From Aspidiotus rigidus (taxonomy: Eukaryota > Arthropoda > Insecta > Hemiptera > Diaspididae), in contig JAVHKY010000003.1 of NCBI GenBank assembly GCA_035079385.1, positions 23,637,501 to 23,701,500 of the forward strand: a DNA stretch of 64,000 nt. Reading direction: 5' to 3'. A program made the translations under genes and the position numbers. The notes under the pieces are model-generated. The model ran no database searches. It saw only the letters and a list, made by a program, of their open reading frames with translations, and was not told the origin of the DNA. Below are positions 31,676 through 44,460 of the stretch, piece after piece. Each line of letters opens with the position of its first letter. Positions within the stretch are counted from its first letter, which is position 1.

Positions 31676-33762
31676 GGAAATAAATGCCGGCAAAGATTTT
31701 TTTCATGGATTATGTTTAAAATGGTCTCCTGATAAACATACTAAAAGTCCACAGCGATTAGAGAGCGGGCCCTCCTCCAAAGGGGGTCAAAGTACCTTAA
31801 AAATTAGTTTTCTGAGAATAAATCGAAAACTAAGCATCAGAGAAAAAAAAGTTTCAAACAAAAGTTGTTCCTCATCAATTTTCCTATAAATTTCACTGTA
31901 TGTATGTCAACTTAGCCCAAAAACTCGAGCTGAAAAGTTGGTTTGAAAGTTGAGCGATTTTCTCAAATTTTTGATTTTAGTGTTGGTGTAGTCAAACTAG
32001 ACAGGTTTCGAAAAAAAAAGAACATTGCGACTTAGTGAAGGTCTGATTGCTGGAAATGGTCAAGAATGAAGTCCAAAACAACATATCAACTCCTCCGCGT
32101 TTTCCCCTGGAGCATCTTTTTTATGGGGGTTGAAACCCCCTCAAAACCAGTTTTTTGTAAATACCCCGCTTAATACGCATTTTAGAGAAGAAAGTCATCA
32201 GTCAAAAATTATTCCTCGTGAAATCCAGACAAACTTGCTGAATTTCTTATTGTTCCAGGCGATATAGGGAATGATACCAAGATGCTTGTTATCTCTTGTT
32301 TCTCCGTTTTGATAATTGCAAGACTCATGTAGCAAAACAAGCTTCTCGGGAGATCGCCTGAAATAGCGGAGCAAGTTTGCCTGACCCAATCGACTATCAA
32401 CGTGAAACACTCATGCGACTACGCCAACTTTGACAAGGAGCGTGTTATTCTCGGATTTGTATTGCGGCGGTTCTTCTTGAATTTGTGGGAGCACACAACA
32501 ATAACAAGCTTCCTGCCATTGCTTGAAACAATTCCACACGTTAGCCCTTTTCAATTGTACGCGGGTCGAAGTCAAAATCTCACCGCGAGTCCACAACAGA
32601 AGACCACATCCATTCCCACCATTGCTTGAAACAACCAGAATGGAAAACGTGCGAGCATAATACAGCAAAAACGTAGCACACGAAATTTAGTTTGTTTTCA
32701 GTCCGAAAATGGAGCACGACATGCTGGCCTGGCCTGGCATACAGCCCCCTCATAAGGTTGGAGGAGGAAGAAAACCAGCACGAACGGAAAACTCAACGGC
32801 ACAACCCAGTACAAACGAATCCACCCACTCCAACTAGAAAAATCGAAATGGGGGAAGGGCTCACATGTTTACAGCCCCCCATTCAGCTTTTTACATATCA
32901 TACATGCATAAGAAACGATTTTTAAAATGTCTGTCCATGTATGGAAAACTTTGTTTTCATGTATGATAGGCAGTTGATTATACCTTTCTCGAAATGATAT
33001 CGTGCAGCAAATTCCCTGTGACAATTAATTAAAACTATTAAAATTAGTATACGTTCATCGTATGTACTAGCGAAATATCAACATAACCTACGCTCACCCT
33101 CATCTCTCGGCAAGGAGCGCGTTATTCACGGATTTGCATGGCGGAGGCTCAACTTCCATGAATTTTTGAGCTGACCATCACGTAGAAATGAAATACGTAG
33201 TCCGATAGGAAATTTCACGAGGAATAGTTTTTGACTGATGACTCTTTTCTCTAAAATGCGTATTAAGCGGGATATTTACAAAAAACTGATTTTGAGGGGG
33301 TTTCAACCCCCATAAAAAAGATGCTCCTGGGGAAAAACGCGGAGAAGTTAGTATGTTGTTTTGGACTTCATTCTTGACCATTTCCAGCAATCAGACCTTT
33401 ACTATGTCGTAATGTTCTTTTTTTTCCTGAAACCTGTCTAATTTTACTACACTAACACTAAAATCAAAAATTTCAGAAAATCGCTCAACGTACAAACCAA
33501 CTTTTCAGCTCGAGTTTTGGGCTAAGTTGACATACATACAGTGAAATTCATAGGAAAATTGATGAGGAACAACTTTTGTTTGAAACTTTTTTTTCTCTGA
33601 TACTTAGTTTTCGATTTATTCTCAGAAAACTAATTTTTGTGGTACTTTGACCCCCTTTGGAGGAGGGTCCGCTCTCTAATCGCTGTGGACTTTTAGTATG
33701 TTTATCAGGAGACCATTTTAAACATAATCCACGAAAAAAACCTTTGCCGGCATTTATTTACA
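31676..33762. mobile_element. Fold-back element 1 with arms of about 545 bp
   Basis: The left arm 31676-32222 and right arm 33218-33762 are inverted copies, with landmarks AAATGCCGGCAAAG (31682 / 33746), the shared core TTTCAAACAAAAGTTGTTCC (31852 / 33563-33585 complement), AGCTGAAAAGTTGG, and GCATCTTTTTTATGGGGGTT. Inside the arms a second end-like word pair, GTAGTCAAACTAGACAGG (31988) and its complement (33431), suggests a nested element. The interior 32223-33217 has no protein I recognise; it contains a direct repeat (CAAGGAGCGTGTTATTCTCG at 32434 and a diverged copy at 33111). No transposase was seen. Confidence 0.75.
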
Positions 33763-34010
33763 TTTATTCTCATTTTTGAGCCTAATCTTCCTGGGTTATA
33801 TAGGAAAATTAGGGAAACACTTTGCCTCACTTTAGGGACTTGAGTAAATGATCGACTTTCGTGCTACATTCTTCAGGAGGAGGCTTGAAAGAATCTCGAC
33901 GATCATACTATGTATGTCAGGAGGGTAGAATTGGAAAAATTTCGATTTTCTAGTTCTAAAATAGGAGGAAGACCTGAAGACATTTTGATTTTGAGCATGA
34001 CAGCAATTAC
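33763..34010. repeat. Diverged minisatellite-family block
   Basis: CTTGAAAGAATCTCGACGAT, GGAAAAATTTCGATTTTCTA and TAGGAGGAAGACCTGAAGAC echo the AAAATTTCGACTCTCGAGC unit of 22055-23515. Strongly decayed. Confidence 0.45.
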
Positions 34011-34539
34011 TGGAGTGTTCTAAGGCTATTTCATTTCTTACTTTCTTCAGATTTTTAACCTTGAGTTTGTGATTGCTTTTATTGATGATGTGTGGATTGA
34101 CATCAAGTCATTCTACGGGCTAATTTCTTCTGTGAAGAAACTATCGGGAATTTTTTGTACTCATGAAAGTGGGAAAGTCGGGTATTATTGACCTTGACTT
34201 GGTCTCACTCTTACCACCTCTGGCGGCCGAGCGATTCCTCTTCTGATTCAGAGGTGCGTGCGTCAAACCTCGTTGCTTGGAATTTTGACCATGATTTAGA
34301 AAAAACTTACCCGAGTTTGTCAGCAACTTCTACCGAACAAATCGAGCTAATCTTTCTTTGAATGAGAGCTTCTTACCCACCGACGAGCCATCGCTCATTG
34401 CCTAACCTCTCTTGGATATCAGCAGTTTTGAGAAATATCGAAACGCGATTTTATTCTGCCCATATCTCATGGGGAATGTTTCGAAGTGAATACCGAATTG
34501 CATCCCACCTTATTGCCGGTGGCCCCGCTTTAGATCGAC

Positions 34540-34867
34540 GTCAGTTTGAAATCGACCCCAAAAATTGACTTCATGTCGACTCATCAGAGCTGTCGATTTC
34601 AGTTTGATTTAAAGTCGACCAGTATGCATTGCCAAAAACACTAAAAATCGACTGCTGATCGACACAACAGAGCAATCGATTTCAGGTTGTTGGAAAATTT
34701 GTAGAAGTCGATTCAGAATTGACGATAGAAATCGAGGTTGATTTCAGAGTCGACCCCTTCAAGTATCAAATGATCTGAAATCGAATGCTCTGTTGGGTCG
34801 ATTTGTAGTTTTCTGGAAGTACATGCTGGTCGACTTCAAATCGACGTTGATCTCGAGTCAGTTTCGA
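34540..34867. repeat. Palindromic TCGA-rich repeat
   Basis: Dense AATCGAC/GTCGATT words in alternating orientation. GACACAACAGAGCAATCGAT near 34659 is mirrored by GAATGCTCTGTTGGGTCGAT near 34784, so it can fold back on itself. A relative lies at 45790-45945. It abuts fold-back element 2. Confidence 0.7.
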
Positions 34868-36045
34868 GGTTCCAATTGTACAGAAAAACCCGTCCGCTCG
34901 ATGTAGCTGTTAAAACCAATTTTATGTTTGATTATTGTTCTACATACTCAGACGAACAAATATAGCCTGTATGCCTATTTTTCTCACTCCCATTTTCTAG
35001 AATACACCCGCCAAATCTAAAAAGCTCGTTCATCTCGAGAAATATTGACTTTTTGAAAAAAGTTTTCAAACAAAAGTTGTTCCATTATGTCTCCTCTACA
35101 ACTTTACCTCTTATGAAAATTTCATTTTGAACGATCCTCGCCTTTCCAATTTAAAAAAACATGGTAAAAAAAACGTTGTTTTAAATTTTTAATGAGAAAT
35201 TTCGAACATACTATGATTACAAAAAATGTTCCAAATTCAGTGTCCTTTCGAATGAGTGTCAAGAAGACTTCCCCCCACCCCTCCCTCATTTCAAAAGCTC
35301 AACCCCCGCCCCCATCTTAGTCAAAATCGAGGTTTCGAATAATTGTAATAAGTCTAACCTCCAGCCTATTATGTTACCCTTCTGAGTTGATGACGTAAAA
35401 GCTGAACAGGAAGTTGAAAATTAATTTCAACCGATCTCCGCTGAGCTAGAACTTGTAATTTCTTTTGGCAAGTATTTTTTCAAGGAATTTCTAAATTTAA
35501 GGTAAAAAGGTGAAGTGAACAATTATGATAAATTAAAATAGAGCAGTTTTTCTTTAAAAATTTATCATTAATCAAATGTTTGCGAGGTAAGAGGAGGGGT
35601 GCGAGGGGGTGGAGCTTTTGAAATGAGGGAGGGGTGGGGTGCAGTCGTCTCGTCTTGATACTCATTCGAAAGGAAACTGAATTCTAAACATTTTTTGTAA
35701 ACATATATTTGACTGTATATTTGATAAAAATGTAAAAAAACGTGATTCTTTGTTTTTTTTGCCATATTTCTTCAAAGTTGAAAGGCGAGGATTGTTCAAA
35801 ATGAAATTTTCGTAAGAGGTAAAGTTGTAGAGGGGAACAACTCTTATTTGAGAACTTTTTTAAAAAGTCAATATTTCTCGAGATAAAGGAGCTTCTTAGA
35901 TTTGGCGGGTGGTATCTCGGAAAACAGTGAGTGAAAAAAATAGGCATACAGGCTATATTTGTTCGTCTGAGTATGTAGAACAATAATCACAATCATAAAA
36001 TTGCTTCTAATAGCCACATCGAGCGGATTTACAATTAGGACTCCA
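34868..36045. mobile_element. Fold-back element 2 with arms of about 460 bp
   Basis: The left arm 34868-35330 and right arm 35586-36045 are inverted copies: TCCGCTCGATGT, ATATAGCCTGTATGCCTATT, CGAGAAATATTGACTTTTT, the shared TTTCAAACAAAAGTTGTTCC core (35065), and a terminal inner GGGGTGGGG tract. The 255-bp interior is AT-rich and non-coding. Confidence 0.75.
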
Positions 36046-36133
36046 CTAGTGCTTCTTTCTGTTCGAGGTTCATCATAATTGGCCTGTATGTGGTTTCCAA
36101 GCACTTGATGTGCTCAAAATCAGATTGTCCCTT

Positions 36134-36431
36134 TTAACAGGAAACTTGTTTTATCGAGGGGTTTTTCGGAAAAACGTCCGCCGTCCGGCCAACCGGCAGA
36201 GCTCGGAGCTCGGAAATTTTCCAAGTCCCCTCCAAGCTCCCCTCCTATCCTATATAGCTTGGCGGTGGGAGCTGTGACGTCATAGATCATTTTTTTCCAA
36301 GTTCTTCTCCTATTATATATAGCTCTCAAGTCCGGGCCTGTGACGTCACAATTTGATGATGTCATAGGTCAGCCTTCTGACGTCACAATCTACATTTTAC
36401 AGACCCCACGTGCCCATAAAACAGGTTCCCT
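36134..36431. mobile_element. Short TTAA-family element remnant
   Basis: TTAACAGGAAACTTGTTTTA at 36134 and ATAAAACAGGTTCCCT ending near 36431 are diverged versions of the termini at 21947 and 23594. Inside are a GC-rich GTCCGCCGTCCGGCC tract, three minisatellite-like words (CCAAGTCCCCTCC, TCCTATCCTATATAGC) and three TGTGACGTCA words. The right-hand TTAA is lost. Confidence 0.65.
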
Positions 36432-37800
36432 ACAACCCGTCGTTCAACTCCGTTGAAGAACACGTGAGTTATGGCTTTACTGGCAACCCAGCCAACGATT
36501 AGGGATTTATGGCTAGATTTTCTGATCTAGGACAAATAAGGAGAGAGCGCTCAGTAGAAAACAGTCAAGACAGAGAGGACGGATTCGAATTTCACAGACA
36601 ACGCGGTACTGGCAAAAACAGCAACCGATGTACGAGGGATGATAATTAATTTTTTGGAATGAGCAGACATTAAGGGCTCATAGAAAATATGAGTGACAAC
36701 CATGAGCGCAAAATGAGAGCAGCCGAAAATGGAAAGAATGAGATGTCACAGACAGTGTAAGAACTTAGAATCACGACACGCAAATAAGGTTGAATAGAAG
36801 GCTGAAAATAAGAAAAACGAGGAAGTCGTAGCAGAAATTGAAGATTTCAGCCAAAAGAAATGACAAAATTAAAAGAAAAGAACACAGTCAGATTCACTGG
36901 AAAAGTGAAATGAGAATGTGAAACAAAGAGAGTAAACGCGAAAAAGACAAAATGAATCCAGTCTGAGTGAAGACGTTACGATAAAAATTAGACTTTTTCA
37001 TCGCGTAGTCGTCCTATCCCTAGATTACTTTTAAAGGGTTGTACGGAAATCGATGTATAATACGAAGTTAGAAATACGTACGTATCAAATGCGTCTGAGT
37101 TTTCATATTTTTCAAATTTACGTCAGGTTCCCGTCGGTCGTTCGCATTAAACCCTCACAACAGGAAGTCAAAAACTGAAACGTTGTTCTAGCGGGCACGA
37201 TTCAGATGTAGTAACAAAGAATTCCGCGTGCGTTTTCGCTTTTAAGCTTTTACAACAAATCCACGACTTGACATTTCTCCCCGTTACATTACAATTCGAC
37301 TCACTGAAGCTGTAATTTATTCATATCCACGAAATTTGCGAGCGGAAAAGAAAATACAATAAAAATATTCATTTATCTACTTATATATTGTATAGCTTGC
37401 CGAGATGATTATGAAAATTTTGGTTACAACTGCAATAATCGAATTCTGCAGAGTCCTGCTCGAGAGCGAGAGCCTACCTCGTCGTGATCTGTCGTTCCTC
37501 AGATGAAAATCTTCCTTTGGTCGTCAATCATTCTCGCAATGCGGTCCACATACTCTTGTAAGATTTGCGTCTGAGGAGCGTTGTATTCTGACAAAATAAA
37601 ATTGTCTCGTCTTTCTTCTCTCTATTGTTTTTCATAATTTCTTGGCGATGTGTAGCCGTGTGACCAATGTTTTTAAGAGGGAGTCATCCTAAATAGTCAA
37701 AACGTTCATCTTATAAGCTAGACTGATGGATATGGCTTGAAAGAATACTAAGATAACCTCTATCGATTTCCCTCGGATCTGTGGTCTCAGAGGTCTTCTT
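36432..37800. other. Non-coding DNA, no recognised feature
   Basis: Purine-rich stretch (36470-36960) followed by AT-rich DNA. No protein or RNA gene is recognised. Confidence 0.35.
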
Positions 37801-37814
37801 CAAACTTTTCGAGC

Positions 37815-38640
37815 TTGAAGTCTTCCAGTCCGCTTTTTAACATCGTTTATTGGCACCAATACCCGCATGGTTTCTTATGCCTTTGGAATGGTTCTGGCAC
37901 TGACCTCTTTTCATTTCTCACCTTTTTTAAAAGTCAATACCTTATTATCAATTTTACTAACGAGGTAGGAGGAGTTTCTATCAATTTTTTCGATCTTTTT
38001 ATCTCAATAAGGTGGCGTGCTCAGTTTTGGGATTTTGCACAGATCTCTTTTCTGCTCTTCTTCCTATAAGCTTGTGGCCCTCAATAGCTCTGTCCTCCTT
38101 TCCCGTCAAGCTTTTTCCAAAGAAGTCGATGTCATCAAGCATCTCATCCATTCTAACAACCTGAAACTTGATGCAGATCGTAAATTTATTTCCAAAGCTT
38201 TGGATTACACCACTTCCTCACTCTAGGAGGAAAGTAAAATAGGTTCTCTTAGCGTAAGGTTCTGGTAAGCTTTCTTCCGAAATCACTCTCTTAAACCTTC
38301 CGGTTTTCGTTCAGTGTCCATAGCCTATTTTCTAGCCTAAAAGATCCTATCTCTAATCTTGAGAGCATTGGGGTCTACAGGCTCCTATGTTCTGACTGTC
38401 CGGCTGTCTATAAAAAGGAGACAGCAAGCCGGTAGTTTTGTATTTTTGTATTGGGAAGAAATCACTTCCGCCTCCCTCTGAGGAAGCTCGGCTTTTGCAG
38501 AGCACCTCTCGAATTCTGATCATAAATTTGATTTAGACCTGGCCTTCTTGCTCCATGGTGAGGATTTCATTCGTCAACGGTTGACTCTCGGAGACATTGA
38601 GATTGTTCGCCACCCAACAGTGTCGTAGTCTTGAATCGTT
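37815..38640 (+). pseudogene. Penelope-like element RT/GIY-YIG remnant
   Basis: NIVYWHQYPHGFLCLWNGSG is a decayed YW-RYVDDVLCLW catalytic block (YVDD lost). It is followed by FLTFF, VGGVSINFFDLFIS, then ALNSSVLLSRQAFSKEVDVI and KHLIHSNNLKLDADR, and at the end a GIY-YIG tail (LLHGEDFIRQ, GDIEIVRHP) near 38550-38620. Several frameshifts and stops. Confidence 0.7.
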
Positions 38641-41600
38641 TCCTTCTAAAGAATCATCTTGATTTTCTTGTCTTCACTCTTCTCATACTCCCTTCCTTTT
38701 CTCGATGTAGCACAGTTCTAAGTAAGTCTTTGTCAGGTTAGGTTCGGTTATTCACGATTTTTCGATTTATCCTTTTGATACTTAGATTTCGGACATGAGC
38801 CGTCGAGTAACTTCTCGAAATTAGGCATGAGAAAATCAGTCATTTTGGTTGTCACAACATTACAGAAACACAATTCAGAACAAAAAAAGACTATAGGATT
38901 CCTTTTTCCCGGATGATCTTACTTTAGGTTTTAGGAGTTCTGAGGCGAACAAAATTCCTGCCTAAAGAATTTTTCTCGCTAGCAGCACGAACAGTTAGTC
39001 ATGAATCCATTCAGCAAAGTGCGCATCGGACAAGGCATTCTTTTTGATTGATAAATATGCGGAAAGAACGCCAATGCGAATACAATTTCCATCGGACGAA
39101 TGACATTTACTGATTCTATCCACGACTGGCAAACAAGTATGATTGTTATTATAACGATTCTATCTTGTTTACCAACGTGAATGGACGACAGGAGTACGAG
39201 ATAAGGAATAAATAAAATACCGAAGACGTAATCCCAAAGCATGATGCACATACGTACAAGAGACCTTTCGACAGTTTAATCGTCCGCAAACAAAAACGCA
39301 GAATGAAGATTAAAGAATGCCAGCAAGGAGAATGATATGGAAGAAACGAAGCGGTCGAACAGTATTAGAATCCGAATTCGAATCGGTCGGGCGAGGCGAA
39401 ATTTTTCCTCATATTCTCGCATACTTTCTTACTATATACACGCGGTACAACGTAGTATCCGAAATTCATCGTCATCATCACACTTCATTTGAGCGAATTG
39501 CGTATTTTTTCACACGTTATACGTAAATATATGGTAAAATAAAACGATAAACACGAGCATTAATTAGTCAGCCCGAGAGGATACCATTGAATAACTTCTA
39601 TGATGAGACCGTTGTTTATGTAAGACACCGAAGTGTACACAGGTAAAATTACAATTTCTTTGTTATACGACGATTGTTTTGAAAAAGTGACAGGCCTATT
39701 TAACACACCGAATAAGAACGCAAAAATTGATCTGCGTAGCTACCGAGCACGAGGTTCAATTAATATGCTACGACAAACACACTAAACAACAGATTTATCA
39801 ATATTTCCTCTCGAATGCAACGCAAAACCTCGATAAAAATTATCTCCGCATTATACATCGCAGTTCGCCTGAAAAAATTTCACTGGCACACGGAAAATTA
39901 TTAAAGAGTCGTTAAGAGTAAAAAATATATACTCGTTCGACAGGCAAGCAATTTTCCCTCAACTTCGAGGAAAACCGCCCAAGGAGGCGAGAAATTAAAT
40001 GCCGATGAGCGATCATCGAGTGGGAACAAACCACAATTCAAAATTTTCAACCCACGAAATCGAAATGGCTATCAGAATCAGGGTACCGAGAACGATTTTA
40101 TAGCCTATAAATAAATTAACGCCGCACCAGAAATTTCTAATATTTTCCCATATATACATATAGTGAATCGAAATAGACCTTATATAATTTTCACGAGTCA
40201 CGCGAAAACGCAAATGTATTAAAGTGGAACGAACACTCGTGTAGGAGGCGCTCCGACCACATCGTTTTCCCAGCATGAAAAGAGAAACCTGGAATTACGC
40301 GCCGTTATACTATTAATATAATATATTTTCAAAAATTCACAATTATGCCCCCTAGAGAATCGATATATTAAAAAAAGTTCAAATTGAAAGTTCCGAAGGA
40401 GTTGGGTTTTTCTACACATTCGTCTACGCGAACTTTCGATATAAACAATAATTAAATACGAGTCCCACACATGACATGGTAGGCAACCTTTGCACTTATC
40501 ATTTTTAAAGGGTCCTTAGCGACAAAAAAGTTCGCAAAAGTTCGATTAGTTTATTTTGCGTGACTCAAGCCGCGTAATGTGTTCGAGAATTTATTCATTA
40601 AAAGCTATTTGTAACTTAGAAACGAGTATGGTGCTTCGGGATGACGATAAAACATTTTTATTTTTATGGCTTTTCATCAATTCGCACGAAAATTTATAAT
40701 CGTTTATATTTTACGCGAATAATATTGCTTAAGTGATAAACTTTTATTTTTTAATGGGATTTCGACCTGTGACCTCACGCGCTAGGCAACTGCACAACTA
40801 TTCCACCATCAAGGTGCATGAACATCTAATTACATACGCTACTGACCTAGACAATTGAAAACTTCTTATAAAATCGCAAGTAAGAATATAGGCCCGTGCT
40901 GCTTGCATTACATTGCCATTACCGAAACTTTTCGAGGTTCGTATAATTCGAAAGACGATTACCAGTACGTGAAGAAGAAAAATTAAATTTTTGCACGATA
41001 GATTAATCTTTCAACTTTTCTGAGAGATGAAACCTGCTATTTTTGCGAGCCAAACTGTCACAGGACAACTTTTGGATTCACATTTAGAATGATACTAGCA
41101 AGTCCGGCGCGCCTCTTAGTTTTTTGTTTTTTCATTTTTTTCTTATTCGAGAGCGCTATATAAACAGGAATAATTTTTAAAAATCTCGGTAAATTATCTA
41201 GATATTTCTACTTTGGATATTGAAAAAAAAAAAAAGTAGAAATTCTCCAGACAACTTTTTTTTGGACCTGTATTCAAAATTTTTATGCAAACACAAAGTT
41301 CTCATGGCTACTTTTAATTCTGTTATTTAGGGTTTTGGGTAAGGTAGATACATGAAACAAAGGGAGTAACTCTGGGGTTTAAGATTATTTGGAATTTCTT
41401 AGTTAGATACACTATTTTTTTGTATCTTTTCATCTCATAGTTCAATTCAATCTGCTTAGTTTTCTTTTCAAGCTTTTCTTCTTTCTTAATTTCATTCAAT
41501 TTTGCACTCTTTCATTCTTTACTTGTTCTTCCATACAACCTTTTTTTTCTTTCTTTCTTTCTTTATCGTTTCCTGAGTCTTCCGAATTGTTCTCTGCCTC

Positions 41601-41900
41601 AGTATCACACTCTTCCAGTTTTCCCTCTCTTCCTCTTCTTTTTCAGTCCTCTGCATCCATCTCCTCCAATTATCCGTATGGTGATAATTGATTCTACGTG
41701 TCATCCTCTAATCTACAAATTTATGGAAGAAAAACGTTTCGATTCTAAGATTAGTTCATTCATTTCCCTTTTTCTCTTTCACTTTTTTTCTACATAAGAT
41801 TTTTTTTGAAATCTTGTGTGTATTATATGTTGACAGTATAATTTGTTACTACAGTCGTTCCAATTTTCAGCGATGATTATTTCTTTGACCTCACTTTTTT
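38641..41900. other. Unique-looking non-coding DNA
   Basis: Mostly unique sequence with short frames lacking motifs. It contains a (CTTT)n tract near 41550-41565 and a tRNA-derived relic at 40756-40815. Confidence 0.35.
40756..40815 (-). repeat. tRNA-derived relic (SINE head-like)
   Basis: On the minus strand, GATGGTGGAATAGTTGTGCA resembles a D arm/box A, and GAGGTCACAGGTCGAAATCC resembles the variable loop and box B (consensus GGTTCGANTCC, with two changes). The acceptor stem does not close, so it is not a tRNA gene. Confidence 0.35.
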
Positions 41901-42179
41901 ACATGCAAATAATGTAACTCCTCCTATTTTTGAGTTGATTTAGTTGAGACTTTGAAAATCCCTTCCTTCATTTACCATAATTAGAAAAAAATTTCTCAAG
42001 GCCCTCAATTTATTCCTTCGAGTCCACCCACCTCCAACTAACAGTTATTCTTGACATCGAGTCCTGATTTTTGTAATTCACTATTCTCTAGGGATTCTTC
42101 TGTTAAATCCTGATGATGCTAAGAGCATCTCCAGTTTTTTATGATGTCAACTACCTAACCTAAATCGAGGTTCAATAGG

Positions 42180-42620
42180 AAACCTATTCCATAGGGGGAG
42201 GGATTTTTGAAAATTTTGGTGTCTCGCCATCATTTACCTAGAACGATAGTTGATATTTTTCCAAGTCCTTTTCCTGTCATATATATCTTGGAAGTTGAAA
42301 TTCTTCCATGTTCCTCTCTTAAAAAATATAGCTTGGAAGTTGAAAGTTTTTAAAGTTATCCAGTCCACTTGTCATAATTGCATAGGTCGATGTACAAAAT
42401 GCGTTTTCAATTTCAACTCCTCTGATGGTTCAATTTTTTCCAAGTTCCTCTCCTGTCATATATAGCTCAATTCCCAATATTAAAAATCTTTTCAAATCTG
42501 ACTCCTTTGATATTGAAAATTTTTCCTATCCCTTATCTATCATAATAGAGCTCAAATGTCTCAATTTTTCCGAGTCCCTCCTGCTATAGTTGGCTTAATT
42601 TTCAAAATTTTATCAAATCT
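42180..42620. repeat. Diverged minisatellite/TTAA-family block
   Basis: AATAGGAAACCTATTCCATA near 42173 resembles the TTAA-element terminus. Units TTTTTCCAAGTCC(T)TT-CCTGTCATATATA-CTTGGAAGTT follow about every 45-90 bp to 42620. Confidence 0.55.
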
Positions 42621-42819
42621 AATTCCTCTTTCTGGAACCCCTCCAATTTTGAATTCAATTCTCAATATCAAAACCAATCCGTCCCATAGAAGAGGATGTG
42701 GGAATTCCTTATTCAACTTTATTAAACATGTGATTGTTTTCTATTACAGCCTTCAATTGAACTTCTTTTGGTTGAATCCTAGAAATCTGATTGGAAGCTT
42801 CATTACAATCCTTACTATC

Positions 42820-43170
42820 TTATTATACAGATAATCTGAGAATCTATCACCTTTTTTCCTGTTCTACTCTTCAAAATCAACATACTTCCTACAAAGTATT
42901 TTCTCAATTATCCTCTGACCTGTGTAATCATTTCCAACACAGTTTCCAACTCTCGCAACTACCTGTGTTAGTCAGTTCCATTTTCCAAATATTTCAGTTG
43001 CTTTTCTTCTTCTACTTCTTACAATGGAAGTGATTTTTGATTCAAAAAGTTGATATTGATAAGGGATCATCATATTTTGGTGACTACTATTTTCTATTTT
43101 GCCTATTAGCTCTCCTTCATTAGATACTTTCCATCATTATGTGGACATTTTGACGTCATTAGAACTTTTT
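42820..43170 (+). repeat. Duplicated segment, copy 1
   Basis: Matches 43945-44430 along its length: CAGATAATCTGA, ATCATTTCCAACACAGTTTC, CTTCTTACAATGGAAGTGAT, GACTACTATTTTCTATTTTG, CTCTCCTTCATTAGATACTT. No protein is recognised. Confidence 0.7.
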
Positions 43171-43944
43171 GCCAAATTAATTATCCTTCAATTTGCGAAG
43201 TGCTAAATCGTATCGGATAAAATGAGGTATGAAGTGCAAAGAGAAGATCGTTACCGTTATAATATTAGGCTTTAGCTATTTTTTAGCCCAATTGTATCGG
43301 GTAAATTAGGTATGTGATGGATTTCGTCTGAAGCCTTCCTCAAGGGAACTGAGGTATGTTTTATGCGCTACTTTTATTCCATTCTTCAGGGTTTTCCGAA
43401 ACTCTTTATACTTGTTGATATTATTTATGGTAATATTCTTTTTCAACTTTTGTTGTGCCCTTTTCTTAGAATCGTACCCCCTACTTTTCCTGAATACATC
43501 CTTCTCAATTTCTCACATGATGTGTCTATAGTTGGAATTCTGATTAGGTTTAAGCTCACACTTTTCTACGCTCATCTGTACAAAACGTATCTTTTATTTG
43601 ATTCTCAGTTCACGTCGGTTGCCCTCCATATGATCAAACTGATTGCGCGCTTAAAAACTGCACCCTTTCACCCAAAATTAAGGACCCCACCTTGTAACTA
43701 CGCACTTACGACCATAAAAACTTTCATTATTTCTTAATCCTAGCTTCATTCTTGTATCACTCACATTAAAAAAAAAACCTGCAACAAACTTGGAATCATT
43801 AAAAGTTAACCTATCCTCAGTCTTCATTGAACAGAAATTCCCACCATAAAGAGGTTATTTTCGCTCGATATAGAATCGGTCACTCTCAACTTGAACATTC
43901 TCATCTCCTCCTGGGTTTCCATACTCTACCTTCATGTAAATCTT
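43171..43944. other. Spacer between duplicated segments
   Basis: Contains two GTATCGG(A/G)TAAA words (43209, 43299) that recur at 44966, so it may belong to the same larger repeat. The 124-codon frame at 43363-43737 has no recognisable domain. Confidence 0.35.
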
Positions 43945-44460
43945 ATTATGCAGATAATCTGACGATCTATCATCTTTCTTCCTGTCCTACTCTCCAAAAT
44001 CAACGTACTTCCCACAATATAATCTCAGTCTCATCCTCTGTCCCATGTAATCATTCCCAACACGGTTTCCAACTCCCGCAACTACCTATGGTACTCAATT
44101 ACTCCAACTTATACATATCCATTTTCTTTCTCCTGCCTTAAAATTTGAGTACCACCATCTGACTCGATTGCTACCTCTTCTTCCAATCATCTTCCCTATC
44201 CTCACGTTCTTTTTGTTTGTTTCTCACTCCACTCCAGTTATTCTTATTTTCAGAATACAACCATAATACCATTTTACAAATCATTTTAATCGCTTTTCTT
44301 CTTTTACTTCTTACAATTGAAGTGATTTTTATTCAAAAAGTTGACACTGATAAGGGATTCTCATATTTTTATGACTACTATTTTCTATTTTACCTGTTGG
44401 CTCTCCTTCATTAGATACTTATATTTATCATTATAATTATATGGACATTGTGACATCATT
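43945..44460 (+). repeat. Duplicated segment, copy 2
   Basis: The second copy of 42820-43170, with an extra 130 bp inside (44140-44270). A third, shorter trace (TTTCTATTTTGCCTGTTAAC near 44813, GACGTCATTAGAATTT near 44868) shows the repeat was once longer. Confidence 0.7.

Noticed and set aside
38736..38757. TTAGG-like telomeric repeat (GGTTAGGTTCGG)
   Set aside because: Only two imperfect units; not a telomeric array.
41519..41704. Charged 61-codon frame on the minus strand
   Set aside because: Derived from a (CTTT)n-type microsatellite and flanking low-complexity sequence.
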